A stretch of 64,000 bases of DNA, from positions 62,001-126,000 of the forward strand of contig JAFLDS010000003.1 in the NCBI GenBank assembly GCA_017302295.1, written 5' to 3'. Origin of the DNA: Thauera sp. GTDB lineage: Bacteria > Pseudomonadota > Gammaproteobacteria > Burkholderiales > Rhodocyclaceae. Under the pieces are notes generated by a model, which saw only the letters and a program-made list of their open reading frames with translations, searched no databases and was not told the DNA's origin. Of this stretch, positions 1-8,353 are shown piece by piece; positions within the stretch are counted from its first letter, which is position 1, and each line of letters begins with the position of its first letter. A program made the translations under genes and the position numbers.

Positions 1-1171
1 CGTCCTCGCGCGCCTCACGGCCAATCGCCTTCTCACGCTCGCGCACGGTGTAGAGCATGCCGCTGGCGGTGACGACGCCCATGCTGCCGGCCATCTCGAG
101 GAAGGGCAGCGCCGACAGGTCGATCGGTTCGACGTGGTGGCCCAGGCCGGCACACAGCGTAGCGGCCTTGTTGGATGCCTCCAGGCATTCCGGATGCACG
201 CCGGCGCCGAACAGGTTGCTCTGGAACAAACCGATCTTCAGCCCGCGCGGCGGTTTTTTGAGCGCCGCGAGCAGATCGAAGGTGGGCGGCAGGGTGCGCG
301 AGCCCGCCTCTGCGCCCTGGCTGAGCTGCATCAGCAACGCGGTGTCACGCACGCTGCGGCTGATCACGTTATGCACCGACAGACCGAGCCAGCCTTCCAG
401 CGCCTTCGGCCCCGACGGAATCAGCCCGCGGCTGGGCTTGAGGCCGAACAGGCCACAGTGCGAGGCGGGGATGCGGATCGAACCCCCGCCGTCGCTGGCG
501 TGCGCCGCTGGCAGCACACCCGCGGCCACCGCCGCCGAGGCGCCGCCTGACGAGCCGCCCGAGCTGCGTTCCAGAGCCCAGGGGTTGCGCGTGGCGCCGA
601 ACAGGCGCGACTCGGTCGTCGCGGTCTGACCGAACTCGGGCGCGGCGAGCTTGGCGAAAATGTTGAGACCCGCCGCCTGGTAACGCTGCACCAGGGTGGA
701 ATCGTGGTCGGCGACTGCATCCTTGAAGAAGGCGCAGCCGTTGGTGGTGACAGTGCCCTTGAGCGCGATGCTCAGGTCTTTCAATGCGAAGGGCACGCCG
801 GACAATGCGGGGCGCTTCGCGCGCTCGGCCTGGCCGGCAGCGTCCAGCGCGCGCGCGGCCTCGCGTGCGAGATCGAAGTGCGGCACGCTGACCGCATTGA
901 TCGCCGCATAGGCCTCGGCGCGAGCGATCGCCGCCTCGAGCACCTCGCTCGGCTTGACGTCGCCGCGGCGGATGCGCAGGGCGATTTCGGTTGCGTCCCA
1001 GCGCTCGTAATCGGGCAGCGGCAGGGTGGCGGGCATGGCTGCCGCAGCCGCAGCCGCAGCCGCAGCATTAGCCGCTTTGGCCCCGCCCAAGCCCACGGCA
1101 GCAGCGCCGCCGAGCGCTGCCCCCGTCCTCAGGAAATCACGACGCCCCTGCTCCACCGCCTGTTCGCTCAT
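1..1171 (-). CDS. Amidase-signature hydrolase with Tat signal (3' end outside window)
   Basis: About 390 codons are present; the frame stays open to base 1, so the C-terminus is missing (family usually 450-520 residues). The N-terminus carries a twin-arginine motif (RRDFL near residue 10) followed by an Ala-rich hydrophobic stretch, suggesting folded export to the periplasm. Amidase-signature features are visible: the FALKDL lysine and a Gly/Ser-rich SSGGSSGGASAAVA block with the catalytic serines, followed by DGGGSIRIPAS. It would hydrolyse an amide, perhaps a conjugated bile acid or another amide; the substrate is not shown. It is the last visible gene of the ipd operon, one base after the SDR stop. 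The start ATG at 1171 is chosen because the Tat motif follows directly. Confidence 0.85.
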   Translation of the reverse strand, partial: MSEQAVEQGRRDFLRTGAALGGAAAVGLGGAKAANAAAAAAAAAAMPATLPLPDYERWDATEIALRIRRGDVKPSEVLEAAIARAEAYAAINAVSVPHFDLAREAARALDAAGQAERAKRPALSGVPFALKDLSIALKGTVTTNGCAFFKDAVADHDSTLVQRYQAAGLNIFAKLAAPEFGQTATTESRLFGATRNPWALERSSGGSSGGASAAVAAGVLPAAHASDGGGSIRIPASHCGLFGLKPSRGLIPSGPKALEGWLGLSVHNVISRSVRDTALLMQLSQGAEAGSRTLPPTFDLLAALKKPPRGLKIGLFQSNLFGAGVHPECLEASNKAATLCAGLGHHVEPIDLSALPFLEMAGSMGVVTASGMLYTVREREKAIGREARED

Positions 1172-1172
1172 A

Positions 1173-2048
1173 TCAGGTTCCCCACACCTTCTGCGCAGGC
1201 ACCGCCTGCTTCATGAGTTCGTCGACCGTTGTGCCCGCTTCGAGCGGCGTCAGGCGCGCGCCCTTGTCCTTCTGCGGGCCGGTACGCCAGCCGTCGCACA
1301 CCGAGATGCGCCCGCCCTGGCTCTCGAAAACCTGGCCGGTGACGTGCGAGGACAGCTCGCTGCCCAGCCACACCACCAGCGGCGCGACGTTCTCGGCCGC
1401 CCAGGCGTCGAAGCCGGTTTCGGGCGCCTTCACCACGTCGGGCATCGCGCTCTCGGTCATCGAGGTGCGCGCGGCCGGCGCCAGCGCATTGGCGGTCACG
1501 CCGTAGCGCGCCAGCTCGGAAGCCTGCACCAGCGTCAGCGCGGCAATACCGCCCTTGGCCGCGGAGTAGTTCGACTGCCCGACCGAGCCCTGCAGACCGG
1601 CGCCCGAGCTGGTGTTGATGATGCGCGCGGCGATCTTGTTGCCGGCCTTGGCCTGGTCGCGCCAGCGCTTGCCGAGGATGTTGGCGAGGCAGAAGTGGCC
1701 ATTCAGGTGCACGCGCATGACTTGGTCCCAGTCGTCTTCGGACAGGCTGATGAACATGCGGTCGCGCAGGATGCCGGCGTTGTTGACCACCACGTGCACC
1801 TCGCCGAAGGCCGCCACGGCGGCATCGACGATCCGCTGCGCCGTCTCGATGCGGGTGATGTCGTCGGCGTTGGCGATCGCCTTGCCGCCCGCCGCGGTGA
1901 TCTCTGCCACGACGGCGTCAGCCGCTTCCTTGCGGATGTCGTTGACCACCACGTTCGCGCCCTCGGCGGCGAAGGCCAGCGCATAGGCGCGACCCAAGCC
2001 ACCGCCGGCACCGGTGATGATGACGGTACGTCCTTCACAAATACCCAT
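1173..2048 (-). CDS. Short-chain dehydrogenase (hydroxyacyl-CoA/hydroxysteroid type)
   Basis: A 291-residue SDR. It has the Rossmann motif GAGGGLGRAYA near residue 14, NNAG near residue 90 and a YSAAK catalytic pair, with Ser in NTSSGAG upstream. It is about 40 residues longer than a classical SDR, with a C-terminal extension rich in charged residues. That length resembles the Hsd4A/MFE-type (3R)-hydroxyacyl-CoA dehydrogenases. Lying between the thiolase and the amidase of the ipd operon, it probably oxidises a hydroxyacyl-CoA in CD-ring breakdown (an IpdF-like role is possible). Family assignment is firm; the precise step is inference. Confidence 0.85.
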   Translation of the reverse strand: MGICEGRTVIITGAGGGLGRAYALAFAAEGANVVVNDIRKEAADAVVAEITAAGGKAIANADDITRIETAQRIVDAAVAAFGEVHVVVNNAGILRDRMFISLSEDDWDQVMRVHLNGHFCLANILGKRWRDQAKAGNKIAARIINTSSGAGLQGSVGQSNYSAAKGGIAALTLVQASELARYGVTANALAPAARTSMTESAMPDVVKAPETGFDAWAAENVAPLVVWLGSELSSHVTGQVFESQGGRISVCDGWRTGPQKDKGARLTPLEAGTTVDELMKQAVPAQKVWGT

Positions 2049-2062
2049 GTCGATCTCTTCCC

Positions 2063-3226
2063 TTACAGCCTTTCAATAATCGTCACGTTGGCCTGACCAC
2101 CGCCTTCGCACATCGTCTGCAGCCCATAGCGGCCGCCGCTGCGCTCCAGCTCGTGCAGCAACGTCGTCATCAGACGTGCGCCGGTGGCGCCGAGCGGATG
2201 ACCGAGCGCGATGGCGCCGCCGTTGGGGTTCATGCGCGCGAGGTCGTAGTCCATCTCCTTCTGCCAGGCCATGACCACCGAGGCGAAGGCCTCGTTGATT
2301 TCGACCGCGTCGATGTCGCTCATGCGCATGCCGGCCTTCTTCAGCGCGGCGCGAGTGGCGGGAATCGGCGCGGTGAGGTGCCAGATCGGGTCGTCGCCCA
2401 GCACCGACAGGTGGTGGATGCGGGCGCGCGGGGTCAGGTTGTAGCGCTTGAGCGCGGCTTCCGACACGACCAGCAACGCTGCGGAGGCGTCGCAGGTCTG
2501 GCTCGACACCGCGGCGGTGATCGACGGGTACTCGGGGCCGACCGGCTCCAGCTCGGCCATCTTCTCCAGCGTGGAAACGCGCGGCGTCTCGTCCTTGCTC
2601 ACACCCTCGAGACCGACGATCTCGCGTTCGAAGCGGCCTTCGGCAATGGCGGCCAGCGCGCGGCGGTGGCTCTCGAGCGCATAGACCTCCATGTCGCGGC
2701 GGCTGCACTGCCAGTGGTCGGCGATGCGCTGGGCGGAGTAGAACTGGTTCACCGGCTGGTCGCCGAAGCGCGCCTTCCAGCCCTTGCTGCCCGAGAACGG
2801 ATCGGGGAAGCCGAGCGGCTGGCCGGCGAGCATGGCGGACGAGATCGGGATCTGCGTCATGGTCTGCACGCCGCCGACCGCGACCACGTCCTGCGTGCCG
2901 CTCATCACCGCCTGGGCGGCGAAGTGCACCGCCTGCTGCGAGGAGCCGCACTGGCGATCCACCGTGGTGCCGGGCACGTTCAGCGGCAGGCCGGCGGCCA
3001 GCCACGCGGTGCGCGCGATGTCGCCCGCCTGCGAGCCGATGGTGTCGACGCAGCCGAAGATCACGTCGTCGTACTCGTCGGCGGGAATGGCGTTGCGCTC
3101 GACCAGCGCCTTGAGGACATGCGCACCGAGGTCGATCGCATGCACGTGGGACAGACCGCCCTTGCGCCTGCCGGTGGGGCTGCGCAGGGCATCGACAATG
3201 TAGGCTTGATTGGAGGCTTGCGCCAT
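2063..3226 (-). CDS. fadA6: Thiolase, FadA6-like acetyl-CoA acyltransferase
   Basis: A 387-residue type II thiolase with the nucleophilic cysteine in TVDRQCGSS (C93), NEAFA, GHPLGATGAR and the second cysteine in the C-terminal CEGGGQAN motif, so both catalytic cysteines are present. It would cleave a beta-ketoacyl-CoA from the C/D rings with CoA. The start at 3226 is favoured because GAGGA lies about 6 nt upstream; an in-frame ATG at 3232 overlaps the preceding stop as ATGA and is the alternative. It is coupled to the acyl-CoA dehydrogenase gene just upstream. The fadA6 name rests on the ipd context and is less certain than the family. Confidence 0.88.
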   Translation of the reverse strand: MAQASNQAYIVDALRSPTGRRKGGLSHVHAIDLGAHVLKALVERNAIPADEYDDVIFGCVDTIGSQAGDIARTAWLAAGLPLNVPGTTVDRQCGSSQQAVHFAAQAVMSGTQDVVAVGGVQTMTQIPISSAMLAGQPLGFPDPFSGSKGWKARFGDQPVNQFYSAQRIADHWQCSRRDMEVYALESHRRALAAIAEGRFEREIVGLEGVSKDETPRVSTLEKMAELEPVGPEYPSITAAVSSQTCDASAALLVVSEAALKRYNLTPRARIHHLSVLGDDPIWHLTAPIPATRAALKKAGMRMSDIDAVEINEAFASVVMAWQKEMDYDLARMNPNGGAIALGHPLGATGARLMTTLLHELERSGGRYGLQTMCEGGGQANVTIIERL

Positions 3227-3228
3227 CT

Positions 3229-4287
3229 TCATTCCTCGAAAGTGTGGCCGGGGCCGAGGGCCGCGCCCTCGACCAGGATGGCGTCGGCGATGCGCGCCTT
3301 GTGGAAACCGCGGTCGCCCCAGGCAGCATCCAGCGCCCAGGCTCGCTTCATGAACATCTGCAGATCGACTTCCCAGGTGTAGCCCATCGCGCCATGCACC
3401 TGGATGCCGTGGCGCGCGGCCAGCGAGGCGGCTTCGCCGCAGGCGAGCTTGGCGTGCGAGACGCGCGCATCGGCACCGGCCTCGCCGTGGGCGAGCGCGT
3501 AGGCAGCGCGGTACAGCGCCGGCTTGGCGAATTCGATCTTCGTCGCGACATCGGCCAGGTGGTGCTTGACCGCCTGGAAGCTGCCGATCGGCTTGCCGAA
3601 CTGTTTGCGCTGGGCGACGTAGTCCACCGACAGGTCGAGCATGCGCTGCGCCAGGCCGAGCAACTGGCCGGCGGCGGACAGTGCGCCGCGGTTCAGGGTC
3701 TGCGCCCACAGCGCGCGGCCGGCCGCGCCGTCGGCGACCAGGGTGGCGGTAGCGGGCGTCCAGCGCACGCGCGCTAGGCGGCGCGAGAGGTCGATGCTGG
3801 GATTGGGCTCGATCTCGACCTGGTCGCGCGGCACGGCGTGCACTTCGTCGCCATGGGCGAGCAGCAGCAGGTCGGCCGGGTTGGCATCAGCCACCAGCGG
3901 ATTGACCGGATGGCCGACCGCGATGCGGATGCTGCCGTCGGCGATGCGGCCCAGCCATTCCTCGCGCGACGCGGTGCCGGCAGGCAGCCCGGTGATCAGG
4001 CCGGCGGCAACGTAGGCGACGTCGCCGAGCGAATCGGGCAGCGCGTAGTAGCCCAGCTCCTGCGTCATCAGCGCCCAGGCAACGTCGTCCATGCCCAGGC
4101 CGCCGCAGTCCTCGGGCACCGACAGCGCGGTCAGGCCCTGCTCGGCGATGTTCTTGCGCAGCTCGGGCGAGCGGCCAATATCAGTATTCCAGATTTCGCG
4201 CAGCGTCTCGGGTGCGGCTTCGGTCATCAGAAAGCGGCTCACCGCCTCGCGGAAGGTGAGCTGGTCGTCGGTGAAGGTGAAGTCCAT
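3229..4287 (-). CDS. Acyl-CoA dehydrogenase, smaller subunit type
   Basis: A 352-residue flavoprotein of the acyl-CoA dehydrogenase family, shorter than the usual 380-400. Recognisable parts are the N-terminal helix (MDFTFTDDQ), the RKQFGKPIGSFQAVKH helix and the QVHGAMGYTWEVDL region near the active site. Steroid acyl-CoA dehydrogenases of actinobacteria act as heterotetramers of two different subunits, and the neighbouring 389-residue gene is the likely partner. Expected substrate is a CD-ring acyl-CoA (FadE31/32/33-like); the exact one cannot be read from the sequence. Its stop overlaps the alternative thiolase start. Confidence 0.88.
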   Translation of the reverse strand: MDFTFTDDQLTFREAVSRFLMTEAAPETLREIWNTDIGRSPELRKNIAEQGLTALSVPEDCGGLGMDDVAWALMTQELGYYALPDSLGDVAYVAAGLITGLPAGTASREEWLGRIADGSIRIAVGHPVNPLVADANPADLLLLAHGDEVHAVPRDQVEIEPNPSIDLSRRLARVRWTPATATLVADGAAGRALWAQTLNRGALSAAGQLLGLAQRMLDLSVDYVAQRKQFGKPIGSFQAVKHHLADVATKIEFAKPALYRAAYALAHGEAGADARVSHAKLACGEAASLAARHGIQVHGAMGYTWEVDLQMFMKRAWALDAAWGDRGFHKARIADAILVEGAALGPGHTFEE

Positions 4288-4300
4288 GGCGGCCCCTTCC

Positions 4301-5470
4301 TTATTTCGGCAGGCCGAGCATGCGCTCGGCGATGATGTTGCGCTGGATCTCGTTGGTGCCGGCGTAGATCGGCCCGGCCTGCGCGAACAGGAAGCCGTCC
4401 AGCCAGCGCGCGGCCTCGACCGCCTCCGGTGCGTCGCCGGTGAGCTCGGCGAAGGGACCGAGAATGCGCATCGCGGTCTCGTGCATCTTCAGGTCGAGTT
4501 CGGACCAGAAGATCTTGTTGGTGCTGGCCTCGGCGCCGATGCGGGCGCCCTTCGCCAGGCGGCCGACGGTGTGGTAGGCCGACAGGGCGTAGGCTTCGGT
4601 GCCCGTCCAGGCCTCGATGACCGCATCGCGGATGCTCGGGTCGCGATCCGCGACCGTGCGGTGGGCCTTGTAGAGCTCGACCAGCTTGCGCGCGGTGTAT
4701 TGGAAGCGCGCCGGCGAGCGCAGCAGCAGGCCGCGCTCGAAGCCGGCGGTGGCCATTGCCACATGCCAGCCCTGTCCTTCGTCACCAATGCGGTTTTCCA
4801 CCGGCACCTTGACGTCGTCGAAGAAGATCTCGGCGAAGGCCTGCTTGCCGTTGAGCGCCTGGATCGGGCGGATGGTCACGCCCGGCGCGTCCAGCGGCAC
4901 CGCCAGATAGGACAGGCCGTGATGGCGGCTCGAGCCCGGGTCGCTGCGGAACAGGCCGAACAGCCAGTCGGCAAAGCTCGCCCGCGTCGACCAGGTCTTC
5001 TGGCCATTGACGACGTAATGCGTGCCGTCGGCGGACAGGATGGCCTTGCTGGTGATCGCCGCCATGTCGGAACCGGCATTGGGCTCGGACCAGCCCTGCG
5101 CCCACATGTCCTCGCTCGAGGCCATGCGCGGCAGGAAGCGGGCCTTCTGTTCCTCGGTGCCGAACTCGATCAGGGTGGGGCCGAGCAGCAGCTGACCGTT
5201 CTGGTTCACCCGCATCGGGGCCCCGGCGCCGTAATACTCTTCTTCGAAAATCAGCCATTCGATGAGGTCGCAGCCGCGACCGCCGAGCGCCTCGGGCCAG
5301 ATGACCATCGACAGGCGTGCGTCGAACAGCTTGCGCTCCCACGCGCGGTGTTGCTCGAAGCCCTCGCGGGTGTCGTAGCTGGCCAGCGGCTCGCGCGGCA
5401 GGTTGGCCGCGAGCCAGGCGCGCACTTCCTCGCGAAAGGCTTTCTGCCGGGGGGTGTAGGCAAGATCCAT
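4301..5470 (-). CDS. Acyl-CoA dehydrogenase, larger subunit type
   Basis: A 389-residue acyl-CoA dehydrogenase with the FAD/substrate segment WSEPNAGSDMAAI, the NGQKTWSTRAS strand and the C-terminal AGPIYAGTNEIQRNIIAERML motif. The ATG at 5470 is chosen because it begins the canonical N-terminal helix; the frame runs further upstream without family similarity. It lies 13 bp before the smaller acyl-CoA dehydrogenase gene and probably forms a heteromer with it. The role is inferred to be dehydrogenation of a CD-ring propionyl-CoA side chain or a later ring-opened CoA ester. Confidence 0.88.
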   Translation of the reverse strand: MDLAYTPRQKAFREEVRAWLAANLPREPLASYDTREGFEQHRAWERKLFDARLSMVIWPEALGGRGCDLIEWLIFEEEYYGAGAPMRVNQNGQLLLGPTLIEFGTEEQKARFLPRMASSEDMWAQGWSEPNAGSDMAAITSKAILSADGTHYVVNGQKTWSTRASFADWLFGLFRSDPGSSRHHGLSYLAVPLDAPGVTIRPIQALNGKQAFAEIFFDDVKVPVENRIGDEGQGWHVAMATAGFERGLLLRSPARFQYTARKLVELYKAHRTVADRDPSIRDAVIEAWTGTEAYALSAYHTVGRLAKGARIGAEASTNKIFWSELDLKMHETAMRILGPFAELTGDAPEAVEAARWLDGFLFAQAGPIYAGTNEIQRNIIAERMLGLPK

Positions 5471-5477
5471 GGTGTCC

Positions 5478-6230
5478 TCAGAACTTGGCTTCGCGTTTCT
5501 CGACAAAGGCGCGGCGGGTTTCCGCCGAGTCGGGGCTGGTGTAGGCCTGCAGCGTGAAGCCCTGCTCCCAGCGGTACTTGTCTTCCAGGTTGCCGTCCTC
5601 GATGCCGTTCAAAGCCTCCTTGGCGATGCGGATCATGGACGGGCTCTTGGCGGCGATCTTGCGCGCGATCTCGAGCGCGGCCTCGCGCAGCTCGGCCTTG
5701 GGCACGACGCGCTCGATGAAACCGTAGCGTTCGGCTTCCTTCGCGCCGATCTTCTCGCCGGTGAAGAACAGGTAGCGCACCTTCTGCACCGGGAACAGGC
5801 GCTGAAGGTGGGCACCGCCGCCCATCGCGCCACGGTCGACCTCGGGCAGCGCGAAGGTTGCGCAGTCGGAGGCGACCACGATGTCGGCCGCGCCGGTGAT
5901 GCCGATGCCGCCGCCGAGCACGAAACCGTGCACCGCGACGATGACCGGCACCGGGTTGCGGTGCACCGCCTTGAACGTGGCGTAGTTGCCACCATTGACG
6001 GCGACGATGCGCTCGGGGTGGGCGTCGAGCTCCTTGATGTCCACGCCGGCGCAGAAGCCACGGCCTTCGGCGCGGATCACGATGACGCGCACCTCGGGGT
6101 CGTGGCCGAGCTCGTCGATGCGGTGCGCCAGCGCGAACCATTCGCTGCTGTCGAGCGCATTGACCGGGGGCTTGTTGATGACCAATTCGGCGATGCCGTT
6201 GTCGATCGTTGTCTGGAATGCCTGGCTCAC
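5478..6230 (-). CDS. Enoyl-CoA hydratase/isomerase family protein
   Basis: A 250-residue crotonase-fold protein. The oxyanion-hole segments are AGVDIKEL and VLGGGIG. The first canonical catalytic Glu is replaced by Gly (GGGIGITGA), while a Glu is kept in LPEVDRG, a pattern seen in isomerases and hydrolases as well as hydratases. The start is a GTG at 6230, preceded by GGAG about 9 nt upstream; no suitable ATG lies near the family N-terminus. It sits between ipdC and the acyl-CoA dehydrogenase pair and probably handles an unsaturated CD-ring CoA ester. Confidence 0.85.
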   Translation of the reverse strand: MSQAFQTTIDNGIAELVINKPPVNALDSSEWFALAHRIDELGHDPEVRVIVIRAEGRGFCAGVDIKELDAHPERIVAVNGGNYATFKAVHRNPVPVIVAVHGFVLGGGIGITGAADIVVASDCATFALPEVDRGAMGGGAHLQRLFPVQKVRYLFFTGEKIGAKEAERYGFIERVVPKAELREAALEIARKIAAKSPSMIRIAKEALNGIEDGNLEDKYRWEQGFTLQAYTSPDSAETRRAFVEKREAKF

Positions 6231-6280
6231 GTTATCGGGCTCCGTGGGGTCTTGTCGTTTGTGGGGTTCAGACGGCGCGC

Positions 6281-7423
6281 TCAAACGGCGGCCGTGGTCT
6301 CGTTGCGGGCTTCGCAGCTCGCGGTCTCGGCAAGGCGGGCATACAGCGCGGCGAGACAGGCCTCGGCTTCGGCTGCAATGCCGTGGATGACGTCCTCGCA
6401 GCTCTCGAGCTTGCCGATCGCCGCCGCCACCTGGCCGCTGGGCAGGATGCCCTCGTCGGGGAAGCCATCGACCATCGAACGCTGCAGCAGCACCGGCTGG
6501 TTGGCAGACATCACCGTCTGCGATACCGCACCCGGGTCTTCCTTCAGCGCCTGGCGGAACACGCCGAGCATGTGGCCGAAGCTCATGCCAGTCTGCTGCT
6601 TCCAGTGCCAGGCGCTCTTCAGCGCGATCAGCAGCCGGCCCATCGGGCTCGCGGACTCGAGCTTGTTGATGAAGGGGTTCTCGATCATGCGGTGGCGCAT
6701 GCCATCGACCGCCAGCGTCACCCGCACCTTCTGCGGATCGTCGACCTTGACGTAGCGCTCGAGCGTGGGCGGCGGCGTGGGCGAATCGGTCGTCATCAGG
6801 AAGCGCGTGCCCATGGCGATGCCGGCCGCGCCTGCGGCCAGCGCAGCCGCCAGGCCGCGCCCGGTGGAATAACCGCCCGCGGCGATCACCGGCACCTTCA
6901 CCGCCGCCAGCACCTGCGGCAGCAGGATGGTGGTGGGCACGCCGCCGGTGTGGCCGCCGCCCTCGCCGCCCTGGATCGTGATCATGTCGGCGCCGAGTTC
7001 GACCGCCTTCACCGCGTGCTTGAGCGCGCCCACGGTGGGGATGCACAACACGCCGGCTTCCTTGAAGCGGGCGATGGTCTTCTTGTCCGGGCCGCGGCCG
7101 TAGCTCACCGCGCGCAGCTTGTACTGGATGGCCAGGTCGACGCACTGCGCGGCGTTCTCCTGGAACATGTGGAAGTTGAGACCGAAGTTGCTGCCGCCGG
7201 TGGCGGCAATGACCTTCTGGATCTCGCCTTCGACCTTGTCAGCGTCGATGGTGGCGCCGGCCAGGAAGCCGAAGCCGCCAGCCTTCGTGGTGGCGATCAC
7301 CAGGTTGGCGTCCGCCACCCAGCCCATCGCGGTCTGGATGACGGGGTAGCGGCAACCGAGGCGCTCGGTGAGCGGGGTGCGAAGCAGCGCGGAGAAATCG
7401 GGATTCATGGCGGAGTGACTCAT
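6281..7423 (-). CDS. ipdC: IpdC-like flavin-dependent reductase/oxidoreductase (nitronate monooxygenase family)
   Basis: A 380-residue TIM-barrel FMN protein of the nitronate monooxygenase family. Seen are PVIQTAMGWVA at the N-terminus, the FMN-phosphate region GGEGGGHTGG, and IAAGGYSTGRGLAAALAAGAAGIAMGTRF. In Mycobacterium and Rhodococcus, IpdC acts with IpdF on the hydroxylated indanone-CoA before the last rings are hydrolysed. Here it lies directly beside ipdA/ipdB and a crotonase, as expected. Its start overlaps the upstream crotonase stop (ATGA), so translation is probably coupled. Confidence 0.88.
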   Translation of the reverse strand: MSHSAMNPDFSALLRTPLTERLGCRYPVIQTAMGWVADANLVIATTKAGGFGFLAGATIDADKVEGEIQKVIAATGGSNFGLNFHMFQENAAQCVDLAIQYKLRAVSYGRGPDKKTIARFKEAGVLCIPTVGALKHAVKAVELGADMITIQGGEGGGHTGGVPTTILLPQVLAAVKVPVIAAGGYSTGRGLAAALAAGAAGIAMGTRFLMTTDSPTPPPTLERYVKVDDPQKVRVTLAVDGMRHRMIENPFINKLESASPMGRLLIALKSAWHWKQQTGMSFGHMLGVFRQALKEDPGAVSQTVMSANQPVLLQRSMVDGFPDEGILPSGQVAAAIGKLESCEDVIHGIAAEAEACLAALYARLAETASCEARNETTAAV

Positions 7424-8331
7424 GCCTTGTGCTCGCCGGCGGCCTGCTTGTTGGCGCTGGCCATGGCTTTCGCGTCGTAGCCGCCGAGCTTGTCGCCCGA
7501 CAGCAGTTCATTGTGGGTATGGGCGAAGTGGTGCCAGGCGAACACCGCATCCATCGCCGTGCGCTTGCCCTGCAGATCCTCGACGTGATTGATCGCCTGC
7601 TTGGTCAGCGTCAGGCCCATGCGCGGCTGCTTGGCAACGCGGCCAGCCAGCGCGTAGGTTTCGGCCTCGAGCTGCGCGCGCGGAACGACGCGATTGACCA
7701 TGCCCATCTGGTAAGCGCGCTCGGCACCCATGCGGTCCCCGGTCATGAGGAATTCCTTGGCGATGCGCGGGTTGAGCTCGTAAGGGTGGGCGAAGTACTC
7801 CACACCGGGGATGCCCATGCGCACCACCGGATCCTGGAAGAACGCGTCGTCGCTGGCGACGATCAGGTCGCACACCCAGGCCAGCATCAGCCCGCCGGCC
7901 ACGCAGGCGCCCTGCACCATCGCGATGGTCGGCTTGGGCAACTCGCGCCAGCGCCGGCACATGTTGAGATACACCTCCTGCTCGCGCACGTAGAGGTACT
8001 CGCCGCCAGGCTTATTGGTGTGGTCCCACCACAGGTTCACACGGTCGAAGGGCTTGTTGATGTCGCGCCCCGGCGTGCCGATGTCGTGGCCCGCGGAAAA
8101 ATGCTTGCCGTCACCGCGCAGCACGATGACCTTGACCGCGTCGTCATCCACCGCGCGGCGGAAAGCGGCGTCCAGCGCATAGGTCATCTGCGAGTTCTGC
8201 GCGTTGTTGAACTCGGTACGGCTCATCGTCACCGTGGCGATGCCGTCGGCCACGGCGTAGTGGACCGGGCTGTCGGTCTCGTAAACCGCGTTGTCGGGGC
8301 GGGCGACGAAGTTCTGGTCGGGGGCGCTCAT
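7420..8331 (-). CDS. Crotonase-family protein, possible EchA20-like ring hydrolase
   Basis: A 303-residue crotonase, longer than the usual 250-270. It keeps the oxyanion-hole segment FSAGHDIG, but both canonical catalytic Glu positions are changed (AGGLMLAWVCD and QDPVVRMGIPGVEY). Loss of the hydratase pair suggests a different reaction such as C-C hydrolysis; EchA20 of actinobacterial steroid degraders opens a ring at this point of the pathway. Placement between ipdB and ipdC supports that role, but similarity to EchA20 itself has not been tested here. Confidence 0.82.
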   Translation of the reverse strand: MSAPDQNFVARPDNAVYETDSPVHYAVADGIATVTMSRTEFNNAQNSQMTYALDAAFRRAVDDDAVKVIVLRGDGKHFSAGHDIGTPGRDINKPFDRVNLWWDHTNKPGGEYLYVREQEVYLNMCRRWRELPKPTIAMVQGACVAGGLMLAWVCDLIVASDDAFFQDPVVRMGIPGVEYFAHPYELNPRIAKEFLMTGDRMGAERAYQMGMVNRVVPRAQLEAETYALAGRVAKQPRMGLTLTKQAINHVEDLQGKRTAMDAVFAWHHFAHTHNELLSGDKLGGYDAKAMASANKQAAGEHKA

Positions 8332-8353
8332 CTCTGCTTCCTCCTTTGCGGCC

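Noticed and set aside
4091-5557. Long plus-strand frame (488 codons) opposite the acyl-CoA dehydrogenase genes
   Set aside because: Antisense to well-supported genes; the product is rich in Arg/Ala/Gly with no domain. High GC leaves such frames open by chance.
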